Below, piece after piece: positions 17,277 to 26,651 of a stretch of DNA of 64,000 nucleotides. Location: positions 1 to 64,000 of IMG/VR virus record IMGVR_UViG_3300023179_000105. One strand, 5' to 3'. The number at the start of each line of letters is the position of its first letter. Position 1 is the stretch's first letter. The DNA comes from a virus. A program made the position numbers and the translations under genes. Under the pieces are notes generated by a model, which was not told the DNA's origin, did no database searches, and saw only the letters and a program-made list of their open reading frames with translations.

Positions 17277-18599
17277 TTAAAAACTTAGAACAATTTTGAA
17301 ATCTTCAGACTGGTCTTCAGCTCGTTCGATGGCAACGATGTTGTCCTTATATAGGATATATCCAGAATAAGGTTCTAAATCTGGATCTGTAATAGAACTG
17401 ACATATCTGGATGTTGTTGAAGTATTACCTATAATCAACTGTGCGGTAGGCGTGCCTTCGACATTTGTTATTTTCAATAGTGAGTTTGCGGAATCCCACT
17501 CCGTCACAATACCTTTGTAAGTAGCATTTGCTAAATCACTACCTTGATATACAGTTTCATCTAATGTATAGTTTGTTGCTGTTGAACCTGAACCTAATGA
17601 TAATGTGGTGACTTGAGAGAAAACAAGATTAGAAATGGCATTAGTTGTACCATAAACTAATGGATTCTCAAGAATAGAAATGTTTCTAAAATCATTAACT
17701 ACAGATAATTTACCATCTTCTGTGCCATCTAATTTTGTATTAATCATCAAGTAGGAACCACCTAGCTCATGTAGGGCATCGGAACCGTGCCCTCCTGGAG
17801 GATCGATGATAACTCTGGCAGTAGCACCCGTGCCATGTGATGATTTGAATGATACGTTCGCATAAGTATAACCAGAACCCTTATTGTCAATAATAATTGA
17901 TTGTATTTTACTTGTTGTTACATTTCTTACAGCATAAGCATTAGCAAATCGCCCATCACCAGTAATTGTCAGACTTATGTTATTAGATGTATATCCGGTA
18001 CCATTGGCAGTAACTAATATACTATTGATAGCACCAAAAATGGCATCCTGTTGAACCTGCCACTGTAAAGAGTTGTCATCAGCAATCAAAGTTTTAACTG
18101 GTATAAAATCTTTGGTGGTAAATCTTAATTGCTCCTCACCAGTCAAGGTATACATATATTTCCAAGTATATTGGTCGGCAGTTTGGAATACTGATGCTGG
18201 ATTGGTCGCAGTTGGCTTATATGTTGAAGGTTTACCATAATTGTTAGCAATACACTTATAAACATTAAACTCATCTGTAATAACATACATAGGTGTATTT
18301 GCGGATTTAAGTGTTAGTGAATCTGTTAAATCATTATAAGCATAATATACTGTATTGGCGGTCCAGTCATTACGATGTATAACATGGCGTATATCACTAC
18401 CATTAATTTTTTTACCACCAATCATATTTTTCCACATACCATAAAAATCACTTTCGTTGAGAGTTGATTGTGGTGGTGAATTTTCGTTAGTCCAAGGGTA
18501 AGTTCTACCAAATGTAAGATAAACGTTAGCATCAGCAACAGAATTTTTAAACTGCTTTGCTATATAAACTTCAAGGTCTTTTGAGTATATTGAGGCCAT
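17277..18599 (-). CDS. gp8: Baseplate wedge protein, gp8-like
   Basis: 440 residues. The opening MASIYSKDLEVYIAKQFKNS, then VYLTFGRTYPWTNEN, SDIRHVIHRNDWTANTVYYAY and TWKYMYTL matches the gp8 wedge family of T4-like phages ('x-FIGR-x-x-PW-x-D-E-N-x-PP'; 'NDW-x-x-NTVY-x-x-Y-x-D'). T4 gp8 forms a dimer within each wedge. This protein is longer than T4 gp8, and the extra C-terminal part is Gly/Thr-rich and beta-like. It lies between the DUF4815 gene and the gp7-like gene, with its own late promoter 23 bases before the ATG. Confidence 0.75.
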   Translation of the reverse strand: MASIYSKDLEVYIAKQFKNSVADANVYLTFGRTYPWTNENSPPQSTLNESDFYGMWKNMIGGKKINGSDIRHVIHRNDWTANTVYYAYNDLTDSLTLKSANTPMYVITDEFNVYKCIANNYGKPSTYKPTATNPASVFQTADQYTWKYMYTLTGEEQLRFTTKDFIPVKTLIADDNSLQWQVQQDAIFGAINSILVTANGTGYTSNNISLTITGDGRFANAYAVRNVTTSKIQSIIIDNKGSGYTYANVSFKSSHGTGATARVIIDPPGGHGSDALHELGGSYLMINTKLDGTEDGKLSVVNDFRNISILENPLVYGTTNAISNLVFSQVTTLSLGSGSTATNYTLDETVYQGSDLANATYKGIVTEWDSANSLLKITNVEGTPTAQLIIGNTSTTSRYVSSITDPDLEPYSGYILYKDNIVAIERAEDQSEDFKIVLSF

Positions 18600-18621
18600 A
18601 ATTTCTCTCTTAGTTATCTTC

Positions 18622-18629
18622 TATTTATA
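18622..18629 (-). promoter_or_regulatory. Late promoter, TATAAATA
   Basis: An exact TATAAATA on the minus strand, 23 bases before the gp8-like ATG and overlapping the stop of the gp7-like gene. The spacing fits a late transcript with a short leader. Confidence 0.75.
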
Positions 18630-21456
18630 TGCCAAATCTGCCGCGGTAACGGTTGAAACTTGTTATAATCTCGTTATTTGTCAAGGCTCTATTATAGACT
18701 TGAACGATAGCAATTCTTCCGTTCATGGTATTCGCCGAATCGCTTCTTGAACCTATGTATAGTGAATTTGCTGTGTCTGTGGCAGAGTTTGATATTCCTG
18801 GTGTTATACTGACAAAAGCACCATTTAGATAACCTCTAACATGGCTACCGTCATAGGTAAATGCCGCACAGTGCCAGGTATTAGCATTAACTGTATTGGA
18901 ATAAGATAGTATATTGTTTGTCGTTATAGGCCAGACAATTACCTCTAAATGATTGTTTTGTGAGAAGAATTCGAATCCTCTGGTCTTTGTAGAATTGGAT
19001 TTAGAAACAATAGTCTTATACTGAGAATTGGCCTTATCTTGATAGAACCAGGAAATTACAGTTAGAGCATTAGATACATTCAAAGAACTTCTATGCGGCA
19101 TAATGATTGTATCATTAGCACCATCAAACTGGAATCCACCACCAGTATAGTAAACGGTATTTGATATATTAGCATATTGTTGAGTATTAGCATCATTATA
19201 CCATACATTACCACTATTATAAACTTGATGTTGTGCCGCATCAAATGAAACAATAAGACTGCCTGTATTAACACCTGTCTGTATTGATGTGTTAATAACA
19301 TTAACGGTATTCATTAATGTGCTATTATTATCCTCATAAAGATACTCACCAAACAGTTTTAGGCCAGCTGGGTGAATTAAGTCTTTTAGTGCCTGCCTAT
19401 ACTTATTCAAGGATTCATCAATCTTAACAACGTAAGAATATTTCTGATAATAATCTCTATCTTCAAGGAATATATAAGAACTTAACTGACCGTCTTGATT
19501 TAGATATCTTCCTTGATAGGTGTAAATACCTGTTACGATATTGGCGTAAGCCTGTGCTGTACCGTCACCTTGACTGGTTAGGTTTAATGTAGGAGGAATA
19601 TCGTATCCAAAACCACCAGAAACAATTTTTAATTCTTGAATAGACCCAATAGCATTAGATTTTGCTTCTAATTGAGCACCATCACCTATAATAGCAACTA
19701 CCTTAACGTTAGCATTTGTTCCGTTTGCGGAAATGATACTAACATCTGGTAATAAGTCTTGAGTATATCCAGAACCGCCTGGAAGATGGCCTGGTATAGC
19801 AAACCAACTCACTTGCTGAATTGAACCATTAGTGTCAACAAGTGAGACCTGAGCATTTGCTCCAATACCGTAAGAACCTGGTTTATTTGTGAATTGTATG
19901 ATATCACCGTTAGCATATCCAGTGCCGCCGCCATATATTTCCATTCTACCGAGAATACCTAATGAACGTATTTGAGTATTAGACACGACAGAAACGGATG
20001 GTAATTCTACATATCCAGAACCGGGATTTATAATAGCAGTAGCAATAATTGGTCCACAATCACCGTAAGTCCAATAGTTAAACGCACTTGAGAGAACAGT
20101 ATTGACGTTTGGCTTTTTATGAACGTCAAAAGAAACATTTGCTAAACTACCGGCAAGTCCTGGTGATACGTTTAGTTCCCAATAATACCTATTACTTTCT
20201 ATGATAGTATGATAGGTATTTGGACCTCTTACATAAAGAACGTCTCCTGTTTCAAAATACACATTAGAATTTTGTTGTGCGAAACTCAGAGTTGCGATAT
20301 TTATAGTTGTACCAGGTCCGGTGCTAAGGTCGAGATTTGCTGTTGTGATGGAAAGTGTTGCGAGATTAGTGTAAGCAAAACCTTCATTAGTATCGAGTGT
20401 ATTTGCGATAATGTTGTTCGCCACAATTTCTATGGTATTCGCAACGATGCTATAACTGGATGGATGATAAGTTTCGGATACGTCAACGATATTGACATTA
20501 GCAGCCGCATCTATACCACCACCGCCTGTGAATAGAAGAGGTGTATTTGCTTGATATCCAGCACCAGGTAAAACAACGGTAATTGCTTTGATTTTACCTT
20601 CCAACTTGGCCTTAGCAACCTTACTAATAATAATCTGTGCGCCTTGACCGTTAGCAGCATCAACAGGAACAGAAGCACCTTGGACATAACCGGAACCAGG
20701 ATTTGTTACTGTTGTTTTAACAATAATACCAGAATAAAGATTTGCTGCTAATTCCTTGAATTCACCTTCATCTTCTATTGTTGTGAATAGTTTTTCACCA
20801 TTACTAAAATCTTGTTCAACACCAGAAACTTTTAGTTCCGTAACCAATACACCGGCATCATAATATGGATTAACTGCTTCCACTTTAGCAGTAGAATTGG
20901 ATGTATTACCTCTAATTGTAGTATTAACGAAACGAGAAAAGGCATCAGTATTGGCAACACCGTCAACGGTAATGTCTTTAACGTTTAGAGATTTTTCAAC
21001 GAACCATTTACCGTCGGATGCTTTTAATATGTTTGTCTGTGGATAATAAATGTCGGCACTTTTATTAAAAAGAATACGAGCAATAAATCTAACAGACTTT
21101 TCAGAACCAGTTGACCTATAGAAATCTTTTGAGTGTTTAAGAATAAGGTCAAGGTCGGCCAAAGATGTTGATGGAATATATTTGATAAAGTTATCATAAA
21201 ACTTTTGCTGTAAAATATGATAACTATTGGCGCTGTCTGTATGGCCTTCCGATTCATCTTCACGGACATCGGCATTAATAACATCGATGTCGTAGAAATC
21301 ATCAAAGTTTTTGGTTGTGTATAATAATTGACCGTCTTGCTCTAAGAATTTATAATAATTCTCAACAAACTCGACAAAAAGGGGGTGATCCCTTCTGACG
21401 AATTCGGGTAGTTGAGAGGCAACTAAGAATGATGTTTTATTATTTGCTGAATCCAT
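18625..21456 (-). CDS. gp7: Baseplate wedge protein gp7-like with C-terminal LamG domain
   Basis: 943 residues. The N-terminus (SFLVASQLPEFVRRDHPLFV, EFVENYYKFLEQDGQ, then STSLADLDLILKHSKDFYRS and TGSEKSVRFIARILFNK) matches the wedge protein usually called gp7 in cyanophage-like T4 relatives. The middle carries repeated beta units of the type NPGSGY-x-x-x-PSV. The last ~190 residues (GGGFQFDGANDTIIMP, NTWHCAAFTYDGSHVRGYLN, SLYIGSRSD, GRIAIVQVYNRALTNNEI) form a laminin-G/concanavalin-like jelly roll, a carbohydrate-binding fold. It overlaps the gp6 start by one base. The gp7 assignment is by family and order; the LamG call is by motif. Confidence 0.8.
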   Translation of the reverse strand: MDSANNKTSFLVASQLPEFVRRDHPLFVEFVENYYKFLEQDGQLLYTTKNFDDFYDIDVINADVREDESEGHTDSANSYHILQQKFYDNFIKYIPSTSLADLDLILKHSKDFYRSTGSEKSVRFIARILFNKSADIYYPQTNILKASDGKWFVEKSLNVKDITVDGVANTDAFSRFVNTTIRGNTSNSTAKVEAVNPYYDAGVLVTELKVSGVEQDFSNGEKLFTTIEDEGEFKELAANLYSGIIVKTTVTNPGSGYVQGASVPVDAANGQGAQIIISKVAKAKLEGKIKAITVVLPGAGYQANTPLLFTGGGGIDAAANVNIVDVSETYHPSSYSIVANTIEIVANNIIANTLDTNEGFAYTNLATLSITTANLDLSTGPGTTINIATLSFAQQNSNVYFETGDVLYVRGPNTYHTIIESNRYYWELNVSPGLAGSLANVSFDVHKKPNVNTVLSSAFNYWTYGDCGPIIATAIINPGSGYVELPSVSVVSNTQIRSLGILGRMEIYGGGTGYANGDIIQFTNKPGSYGIGANAQVSLVDTNGSIQQVSWFAIPGHLPGGSGYTQDLLPDVSIISANGTNANVKVVAIIGDGAQLEAKSNAIGSIQELKIVSGGFGYDIPPTLNLTSQGDGTAQAYANIVTGIYTYQGRYLNQDGQLSSYIFLEDRDYYQKYSYVVKIDESLNKYRQALKDLIHPAGLKLFGEYLYEDNNSTLMNTVNVINTSIQTGVNTGSLIVSFDAAQHQVYNSGNVWYNDANTQQYANISNTVYYTGGGFQFDGANDTIIMPHRSSLNVSNALTVISWFYQDKANSQYKTIVSKSNSTKTRGFEFFSQNNHLEVIVWPITTNNILSYSNTVNANTWHCAAFTYDGSHVRGYLNGAFVSITPGISNSATDTANSLYIGSRSDSANTMNGRIAIVQVYNRALTNNEIITSFNRYRGRFGI

Positions 21457-23534
21457 TAGGCTGTCGGTACCATTTTTAGCTGAATTGCTTGTGCGTTGTT
21501 GGTATCGATGGCCAACAATCTATTTCTTACTGGTGGAATAACACCAGATTCCGGAACAACGTTAAGTGTTAAAATGTTTTCATCATAGAATGGATTCCGA
21601 ACAACATTAACTGTATATAAGTTATTAATTGTAATTCTACCTGTGAGATAATCAATTACACCGGCATTTTCATTAATGAAAACTTTTTCACCGGTTGTTT
21701 TATAGTAATATGTTCTTAGTGTTCCGTAATTCGACCTCAATTTGGCAGATAGAGATGCTTCGCTTCCGAATGGGTCGGATATTGATACTGTAGCCTGTGT
21801 GTAGTTAATACCGGCATTTGTAACCTCTACAGAACGGACTCTACCATTAACGATGGTTGCTGTTGCGGTTGCTCCAGTACCGTCACCAGTAATTGTAACA
21901 ACTGGTGTAGATGTATAATTAACACCGGCATTTACAACACCAATAGAAGCAATACCAGTATATGATTCTGGAACCTCTTCAAAGAATACTTGTCTTTGTG
22001 AACCAGCAGAATCCAATACGGTAATTTGAGGATAACTATAAAGTTTCTGTAAGAAGTCACCTTTTCTCAAAGAGGTATTAAAATTGATTTCATACGACGC
22101 CGTTGCTGATGGTGTTAGTTTTTTTCTATTCTGTAAATATACAGTAATGTCCGAGGCCGTAATAGAACCGTCGGCGCTTTCAATATATTGCTGTAATTTC
22201 GATAATTTAAAGGTTGACTTAAAGGTATACAACTCATCCTGAGCATACTGATAAATTGATTCCTTGATTAAGTTCAAAATTTCGGTATCATCTTTAGTTG
22301 TTAGATTAGGATTGTAGTTGATATTACCTCTAACCTGAATAAACACATATTCCGGGTCAACAATTTCAGGAACAACTGTGAGAACATTTCTATTGAGGAT
22401 AAGTGTATCTTTAATTCTTTGCTTCTCAAGGTCGGTTAGTGTATAATAACCGCGAGTTTTCAAAGAGATATAAACTTTTCCATAAACTATTGGATCGTTT
22501 TCTTCTCCACCCCAAACAGAAACGGCTTCAATATTATTATAATCTTTTGTGATTAATGCTTCGTAGTCATTAACCGTAACGGCACGGTTTTGAGAAGAAT
22601 AGTAATAAGGTGCTCTGAAACGAACCGCATCTATATCTTCTTTGCTTGTACCACCATAAGAACCGCCATGTGCGGTCGTTTTAACATTATCACGGAAAAG
22701 ACCAGCAACCGGATCGACAAATGAATACTTAGTTATATTATTGGCAATTGTACCAACAGTATCGAGATATGTCATTATGATGATGTTATCATTAGCAGGT
22801 TTTTTACCAAGGACATCATCACCAAAATAAATTGTATATCTTAAATCATGGTCTTCTTCTAAGAAGTAAACTTCTGAGTTGGCTTGAATTTCTGTTAAGT
22901 CTGTGGCCAAGAAATACTGAGATGTTTGTGTGTTTGATGATGATTCCTGAACCGTAACGATAAGAGTGGTCGTATCAACATTAGATGATGGAATCTGATA
23001 TCTTCTGGAAACGTTGTTCGCATCAACGGCATATTGGTGTGTGATAACCTCACCTTGCTTAATGAAAACATTAGAGAATGAAAATGCGCCGTTATCCTTA
23101 TATGAGGTATTCGCATTAATCGTAACGAATGGATAATTAACACCATTAACATCTGCACCTAATAGACGAGTATATTTGTCTAATACGATATAATTGATGG
23201 TCTGGTTTTCTGTAGCACTCGGTGTTACTTTGATGTCCATTAATGCTTCGGCACCATGCATAGAAGATGGTACATAGTTAATTAACTTAGCATGTGAAAG
23301 GACATTCTTACGGTCCTGTGCGGTATCAAGGAAGGCCTCGTTGGCAATCATATTCAAATAGAAAGAATTATAGTAAGTATTATAAGCAAGGACGTCCAAT
23401 AGAACGGACATACCAGAACCTTCAAAGTCATAGTCTTGAAAAGTATTCTGACTTTTTAGAAAGTTCTTTAGATTGGTCTTGATAGAGGCGAAATCTAAGT
23501 CTGCAACTCTAAGTGAATTATTGGAAGTTGCCAT
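21456..23534 (-). CDS. gp6: Baseplate wedge protein gp6
   Basis: 692 residues. LDFASIKTNLKNFLKSQNTF, FEGSGMSVLLDVLAYNTYYN and SFYLNMIANEAFLDTAQDR are the strongly conserved start of T4 gp6, the wedge protein that forms the dimeric ring around the hub and belongs to the baseplate J superfamily. The central region (VNDYEALITKDYNNIEAVSV, WGGEENDP) is also typical. The C-terminal third has NAGVNYTSTPVVTITGDGTG-type repeats, as in the gp7- and gp8-like genes. It lies four bases from gp25. Confidence 0.92.
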   Translation of the reverse strand: MATSNNSLRVADLDFASIKTNLKNFLKSQNTFQDYDFEGSGMSVLLDVLAYNTYYNSFYLNMIANEAFLDTAQDRKNVLSHAKLINYVPSSMHGAEALMDIKVTPSATENQTINYIVLDKYTRLLGADVNGVNYPFVTINANTSYKDNGAFSFSNVFIKQGEVITHQYAVDANNVSRRYQIPSSNVDTTTLIVTVQESSSNTQTSQYFLATDLTEIQANSEVYFLEEDHDLRYTIYFGDDVLGKKPANDNIIIMTYLDTVGTIANNITKYSFVDPVAGLFRDNVKTTAHGGSYGGTSKEDIDAVRFRAPYYYSSQNRAVTVNDYEALITKDYNNIEAVSVWGGEENDPIVYGKVYISLKTRGYYTLTDLEKQRIKDTLILNRNVLTVVPEIVDPEYVFIQVRGNINYNPNLTTKDDTEILNLIKESIYQYAQDELYTFKSTFKLSKLQQYIESADGSITASDITVYLQNRKKLTPSATASYEINFNTSLRKGDFLQKLYSYPQITVLDSAGSQRQVFFEEVPESYTGIASIGVVNAGVNYTSTPVVTITGDGTGATATATIVNGRVRSVEVTNAGINYTQATVSISDPFGSEASLSAKLRSNYGTLRTYYYKTTGEKVFINENAGVIDYLTGRITINNLYTVNVVRNPFYDENILTLNVVPESGVIPPVRNRLLAIDTNNAQAIQLKMVPTA

Positions 23535-23537
23535 TTA

Positions 23538-23945
23538 CTACCTAATCCTTTCAAGGAATAACGTTGATACTACCGGTAAGTTTCTGTTTAATATAACATA
23601 TGTTAGAGTGATGTTATAACCATTATTGTCTATATCATCTTTAACAACAACACTTTGTAGTCTAACTCTTGGTTCGAAAGTATTTATTAATGCCGTAATG
23701 GAGTCTTGTAAATAGATTGTTGTTAGTGGTGTTATATTATCAAACAATAACTCAGTAACATCCGAACCAATATCTGAGCGGAACTTTCTCTCATAGAAAT
23801 TGGTGAATACAAGATTACGCACCGACCTTTTGATGGCCTCTGAACCAACTTTTCTGGATACATCTCCGGTCGTTGGATTTCTCATAAAGTCTAAATCGAG
23901 ATCGGAGTAATCTGGATCTCTATTGATAAACTTTTCGGTGGCCAT
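23538..23945 (-). CDS. gp25: Baseplate wedge protein gp25
   Basis: 135 residues, the normal size of gp25. SDLDLDFMRNPTTGDVSRKV and KRSVRNLVFTNFYERKFRSD with IGSDVTELLFDNI are diagnostic of the gpW/gp25 family. gp25 sits at the sheath-baseplate junction and helps trigger sheath polymerisation. It is first in the wedge group, with a CTAAATA late promoter 24 bases before its ATG. Confidence 0.92.
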   Translation of the reverse strand: MATEKFINRDPDYSDLDLDFMRNPTTGDVSRKVGSEAIKRSVRNLVFTNFYERKFRSDIGSDVTELLFDNITPLTTIYLQDSITALINTFEPRVRLQSVVVKDDIDNNGYNITLTYVILNRNLPVVSTLFLERIR

Positions 23946-23968
23946 TTTAGTCCTTTAACGGTTTTATG

Positions 23969-23975
23969 TATTTAG
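23969..23975 (-). promoter_or_regulatory. Late promoter variant, CTAAATA
   Basis: Minus strand reads CTAAATAC, 24 bases before the gp25 ATG. The same CTAAATA appears at a like distance before gp48 and before the structural gene at 38593-39906, which supports a real variant of the TATAAATA box. Confidence 0.6.
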
Positions 23976-23976
23976 T

Positions 23977-25224
23977 CTACTGCCAACTGGAGATTTCACC
24001 AGAAGCATCTGGTTCTTCAGTTGGTTGGTCTGCCCTCTCAGCAGTAATTTTAGGAATACCTTCTGCGCCTTGAATTTGATCGAACACAAAACTCAACTGC
24101 TGAGCCGCACTCATGATTGAACCGATACCACCATTTAGATTGAGTAAACTACCTAATGAATCCAGATTAAGAGCACCACCAGATGATACCATACTGAGAA
24201 TACCACCTAATGAGTTGATGTTGGTTGATTGACCGGCAAATGTTGCGGCACCCGATGGTGCTCTCATATCCATAGAGGCACCTGCCGTTGCTGTATAACT
24301 TTGACCTGCTATAGATTGAATACTACCAGATGCCGCTTTAACCTGGATATTACTGGAATCAGACTGAATACCAACTTGCTGTGCGGCCTTTACTTGATAT
24401 TTACCTGACTGCGCCTCGTGGTTGATATCTTGTTTTGCTTGAGTGGTGAAAGTGCCATCTTTAGCAGTTAGAGAAACCACTTGAGATCCACCTTGGTCGG
24501 CCGAAAACTTGGCATCAAACTTACCTTGCTTGGTCTCCATATACATATCACCTTTTTCATTTTTAAAAGTCATACTACCTTGATTAGGAACCGATGCGTG
24601 TAAACCTTTTGAACCGGCAAGAAACGTCTGTGCGCCACGGGAAGCCACAGTCATATTACCTTTAGCAACCACTGAATGTGCGCCCAACGTATTATACGTA
24701 GAAGACCCTTCAACTCTCTTATTAATGTTCTTTGCTGTGGTATCCATGTTTCCACGAATAGAACGATTTAGATTTTTGGCCGTCACATTCATGCTACCAA
24801 GAACGGTCAAGTTATAATCTTTATGAACCGTGACGTTATGATTGCCATATACACGGAGAGAAGCATCACCTTTAACTGTAATGTCCTGTGCGCCTGAAAC
24901 TGTAACACGGTCTTCACCAAAGACAACCTCATATTTACCGTTATGAGTTGTATAGTGAACACCACCATCTGGACGAAACTGGATTGCTGAACCACTACGA
25001 TGCTGAATGGTTATGGTTTCATTACCTTTTGAATCGTCCATAATAAAGTTATGACCGGAACGTGTCTTGTGCGACCAATAGTTTGGATATTGACCACCGC
25101 CTTCCATACCACGAGCATCTTTATCAAAGTTCATGGACTTTGGTGTTTCTTTTGCGTCCTCATTAGTATTATACTGGTTGCTTTCACTACCTGCTGCGGA
25201 AACTTGTCCAACTACATCTGTCAT
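23977..25224 (-). CDS. gp5: Central spike protein, gp5 C-terminal beta-helix type, no lysozyme
   Basis: 415 residues. PNYWSHKTRSGHNFIMDDSK and GNETITIQHRSGSAIQFRPD, then DGGVHYTTHNGKYEVVFGED and many short repeats (VTVKGDASLRVYG, NVTVHKDYNLTVLGSMNVTA), match the VgrG/gp5-type trimeric beta-helix needle at the tail tip. T4 gp5 has an OB-fold and a lysozyme domain before this needle; neither is seen here. The OB-like part may be in the upstream 467-residue protein and the muralytic activity in the 945-residue protein at 31996-34833. Clear needle; the rest of the split is inference. Confidence 0.82.
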   Translation of the reverse strand: MTDVVGQVSAAGSESNQYNTNEDAKETPKSMNFDKDARGMEGGGQYPNYWSHKTRSGHNFIMDDSKGNETITIQHRSGSAIQFRPDGGVHYTTHNGKYEVVFGEDRVTVSGAQDITVKGDASLRVYGNHNVTVHKDYNLTVLGSMNVTAKNLNRSIRGNMDTTAKNINKRVEGSSTYNTLGAHSVVAKGNMTVASRGAQTFLAGSKGLHASVPNQGSMTFKNEKGDMYMETKQGKFDAKFSADQGGSQVVSLTAKDGTFTTQAKQDINHEAQSGKYQVKAAQQVGIQSDSSNIQVKAASGSIQSIAGQSYTATAGASMDMRAPSGAATFAGQSTNINSLGGILSMVSSGGALNLDSLGSLLNLNGGIGSIMSAAQQLSFVFDQIQGAEGIPKITAERADQPTEEPDASGEISSWQ

Positions 25225-25235
25225 CTATTCATTCC

Positions 25236-26639
25236 TTATTGATAATATACTTTGTTAAGAGGATCGCCACCTTCTGTGGTAGCCTGATTAATCTGCTTTT
25301 GCTTTTGGGACTCATCCTGTTGGGTGAGTTTCTTATGCATTTGCGTTGCTTCTTTTTCCTGTGAAGGAGCCAATCTTTTCCACATATCTTGTAATGTACC
25401 AGATGCCTGACCGAAAATCTGGCCCATCATGCTCTGTAATTGTCCTGCGCCACCTGAACCACCGCCTGAACCTCCACCGCCAGAACCACCACTTGGAGTT
25501 GACGGTGCCGATGAAGCACCACTTGAATATGCCGTATTTGACATACTATTGGCAAAATTGGACTGTGCGTTTGCCGTATCATACGTGACGGTTATTGTAC
25601 CGTTGATATCGACTTCCTGTAGTGCGGTGCCCCAGGCATTTTCAATTTGAACAACCACATTATCTAATGCTTCGTGGCCCATGATAGATGTGTCCCACTG
25701 AAGGCGAGACATAACATACATTAGGTCATCGAGTGTTTGTACCTCACTTAATAATTGAACCGCATTTTCAAGATATATACCGTAATGAACCACATTACCC
25801 GTGACATAACCAACACCATTATCGGTTTCGTGTCCTTGGATTAGATTAGATAAACTCGTTACTGCCGCAGACATATTCGGAGTTAATGTGCTATGTAAAT
25901 CATCCCAATAACTCTGACCACCACCAAGACCTCCTGCCTGTGCGGCAGATGCGCCACCTGTCCCACCACCTTTACCATTCTGCATAAGACCTTGAAACAT
26001 TTGCGCCAGAGACATAATCTGACCTGGCAATTGCTCCATCAGGTTATTGGTCATCATCTGGTCGTTATGCTGTTTAGCAGTTGGTATTTTCTTTAATTCT
26101 GGTAATCTAAAACCAGACATATCAAACAAAGCACCATGAATAGGTAGACCATCTAATAGGCCTAAACTATGCATATCACCTTTTTCTTGTATCTCTCTAA
26201 TCTTAACACCACGTTTTGTGGTTTCTCTAACTTGTGGTGGAATAGAAACGCCGATGTCTCTATTGATAAGTTCGGACACTTTACCTTGCATAAGGTCTCT
26301 ACTATTACCACCGCCGCCACCAGATTGGCCGTTGCCTTTGCGAATAGAGTTGGCCTGACCTAAGATGATACCGCCAGCCTGCCCTGTGTTTTTAATATAC
26401 CATATTGGCGTGCCAGGATCCATAGCACCTGGAAATTGAGTAGCACCTGTTTGAGTTGGACTTAAACCTAAAGGTGAGAAAGCAAGGTCTTCTAAGTTAA
26501 CCTCTTCACCGTGTTCTAATGGATTATAAATCTTGGCATTACCAGAGTGGTCTTCTGGATGGTCCGCATCTTGACTTTTTGGATCACCGCCAGAGGCAAT
26601 AACACCTGTCTTAATAAGCGAAAATATATCCATCGGCAT
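25236..26639 (-). CDS. Gly-rich hub-associated protein, possible OB-fold part of gp5
   Basis: 467 residues between the gp5-like needle and the gp27-like hub. Residues about 60-105 (FPGAMDPGTPIWYIKNTGQA, GGIILGQANSIRKGNG) could be an OB-like barrel, as found at the start of T4 gp5 and in gp5.4/VgrG tips. The middle is helical (LMEQLPGQIMSLAQMFQGLM), there is a Gly/Ser tract (SGGSGGGGSGGGSGG), and the C-terminus is Gln/Lys-rich. No motif settles its function. Position suggests that it bridges gp27 and the needle. Confidence 0.6.
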   Translation of the reverse strand: MPMDIFSLIKTGVIASGGDPKSQDADHPEDHSGNAKIYNPLEHGEEVNLEDLAFSPLGLSPTQTGATQFPGAMDPGTPIWYIKNTGQAGGIILGQANSIRKGNGQSGGGGGNSRDLMQGKVSELINRDIGVSIPPQVRETTKRGVKIREIQEKGDMHSLGLLDGLPIHGALFDMSGFRLPELKKIPTAKQHNDQMMTNNLMEQLPGQIMSLAQMFQGLMQNGKGGGTGGASAAQAGGLGGGQSYWDDLHSTLTPNMSAAVTSLSNLIQGHETDNGVGYVTGNVVHYGIYLENAVQLLSEVQTLDDLMYVMSRLQWDTSIMGHEALDNVVVQIENAWGTALQEVDINGTITVTYDTANAQSNFANSMSNTAYSSGASSAPSTPSGGSGGGGSGGGSGGAGQLQSMMGQIFGQASGTLQDMWKRLAPSQEKEATQMHKKLTQQDESQKQKQINQATTEGGDPLNKVYYQ

Positions 26640-26651
26640 TATATAAACTCC

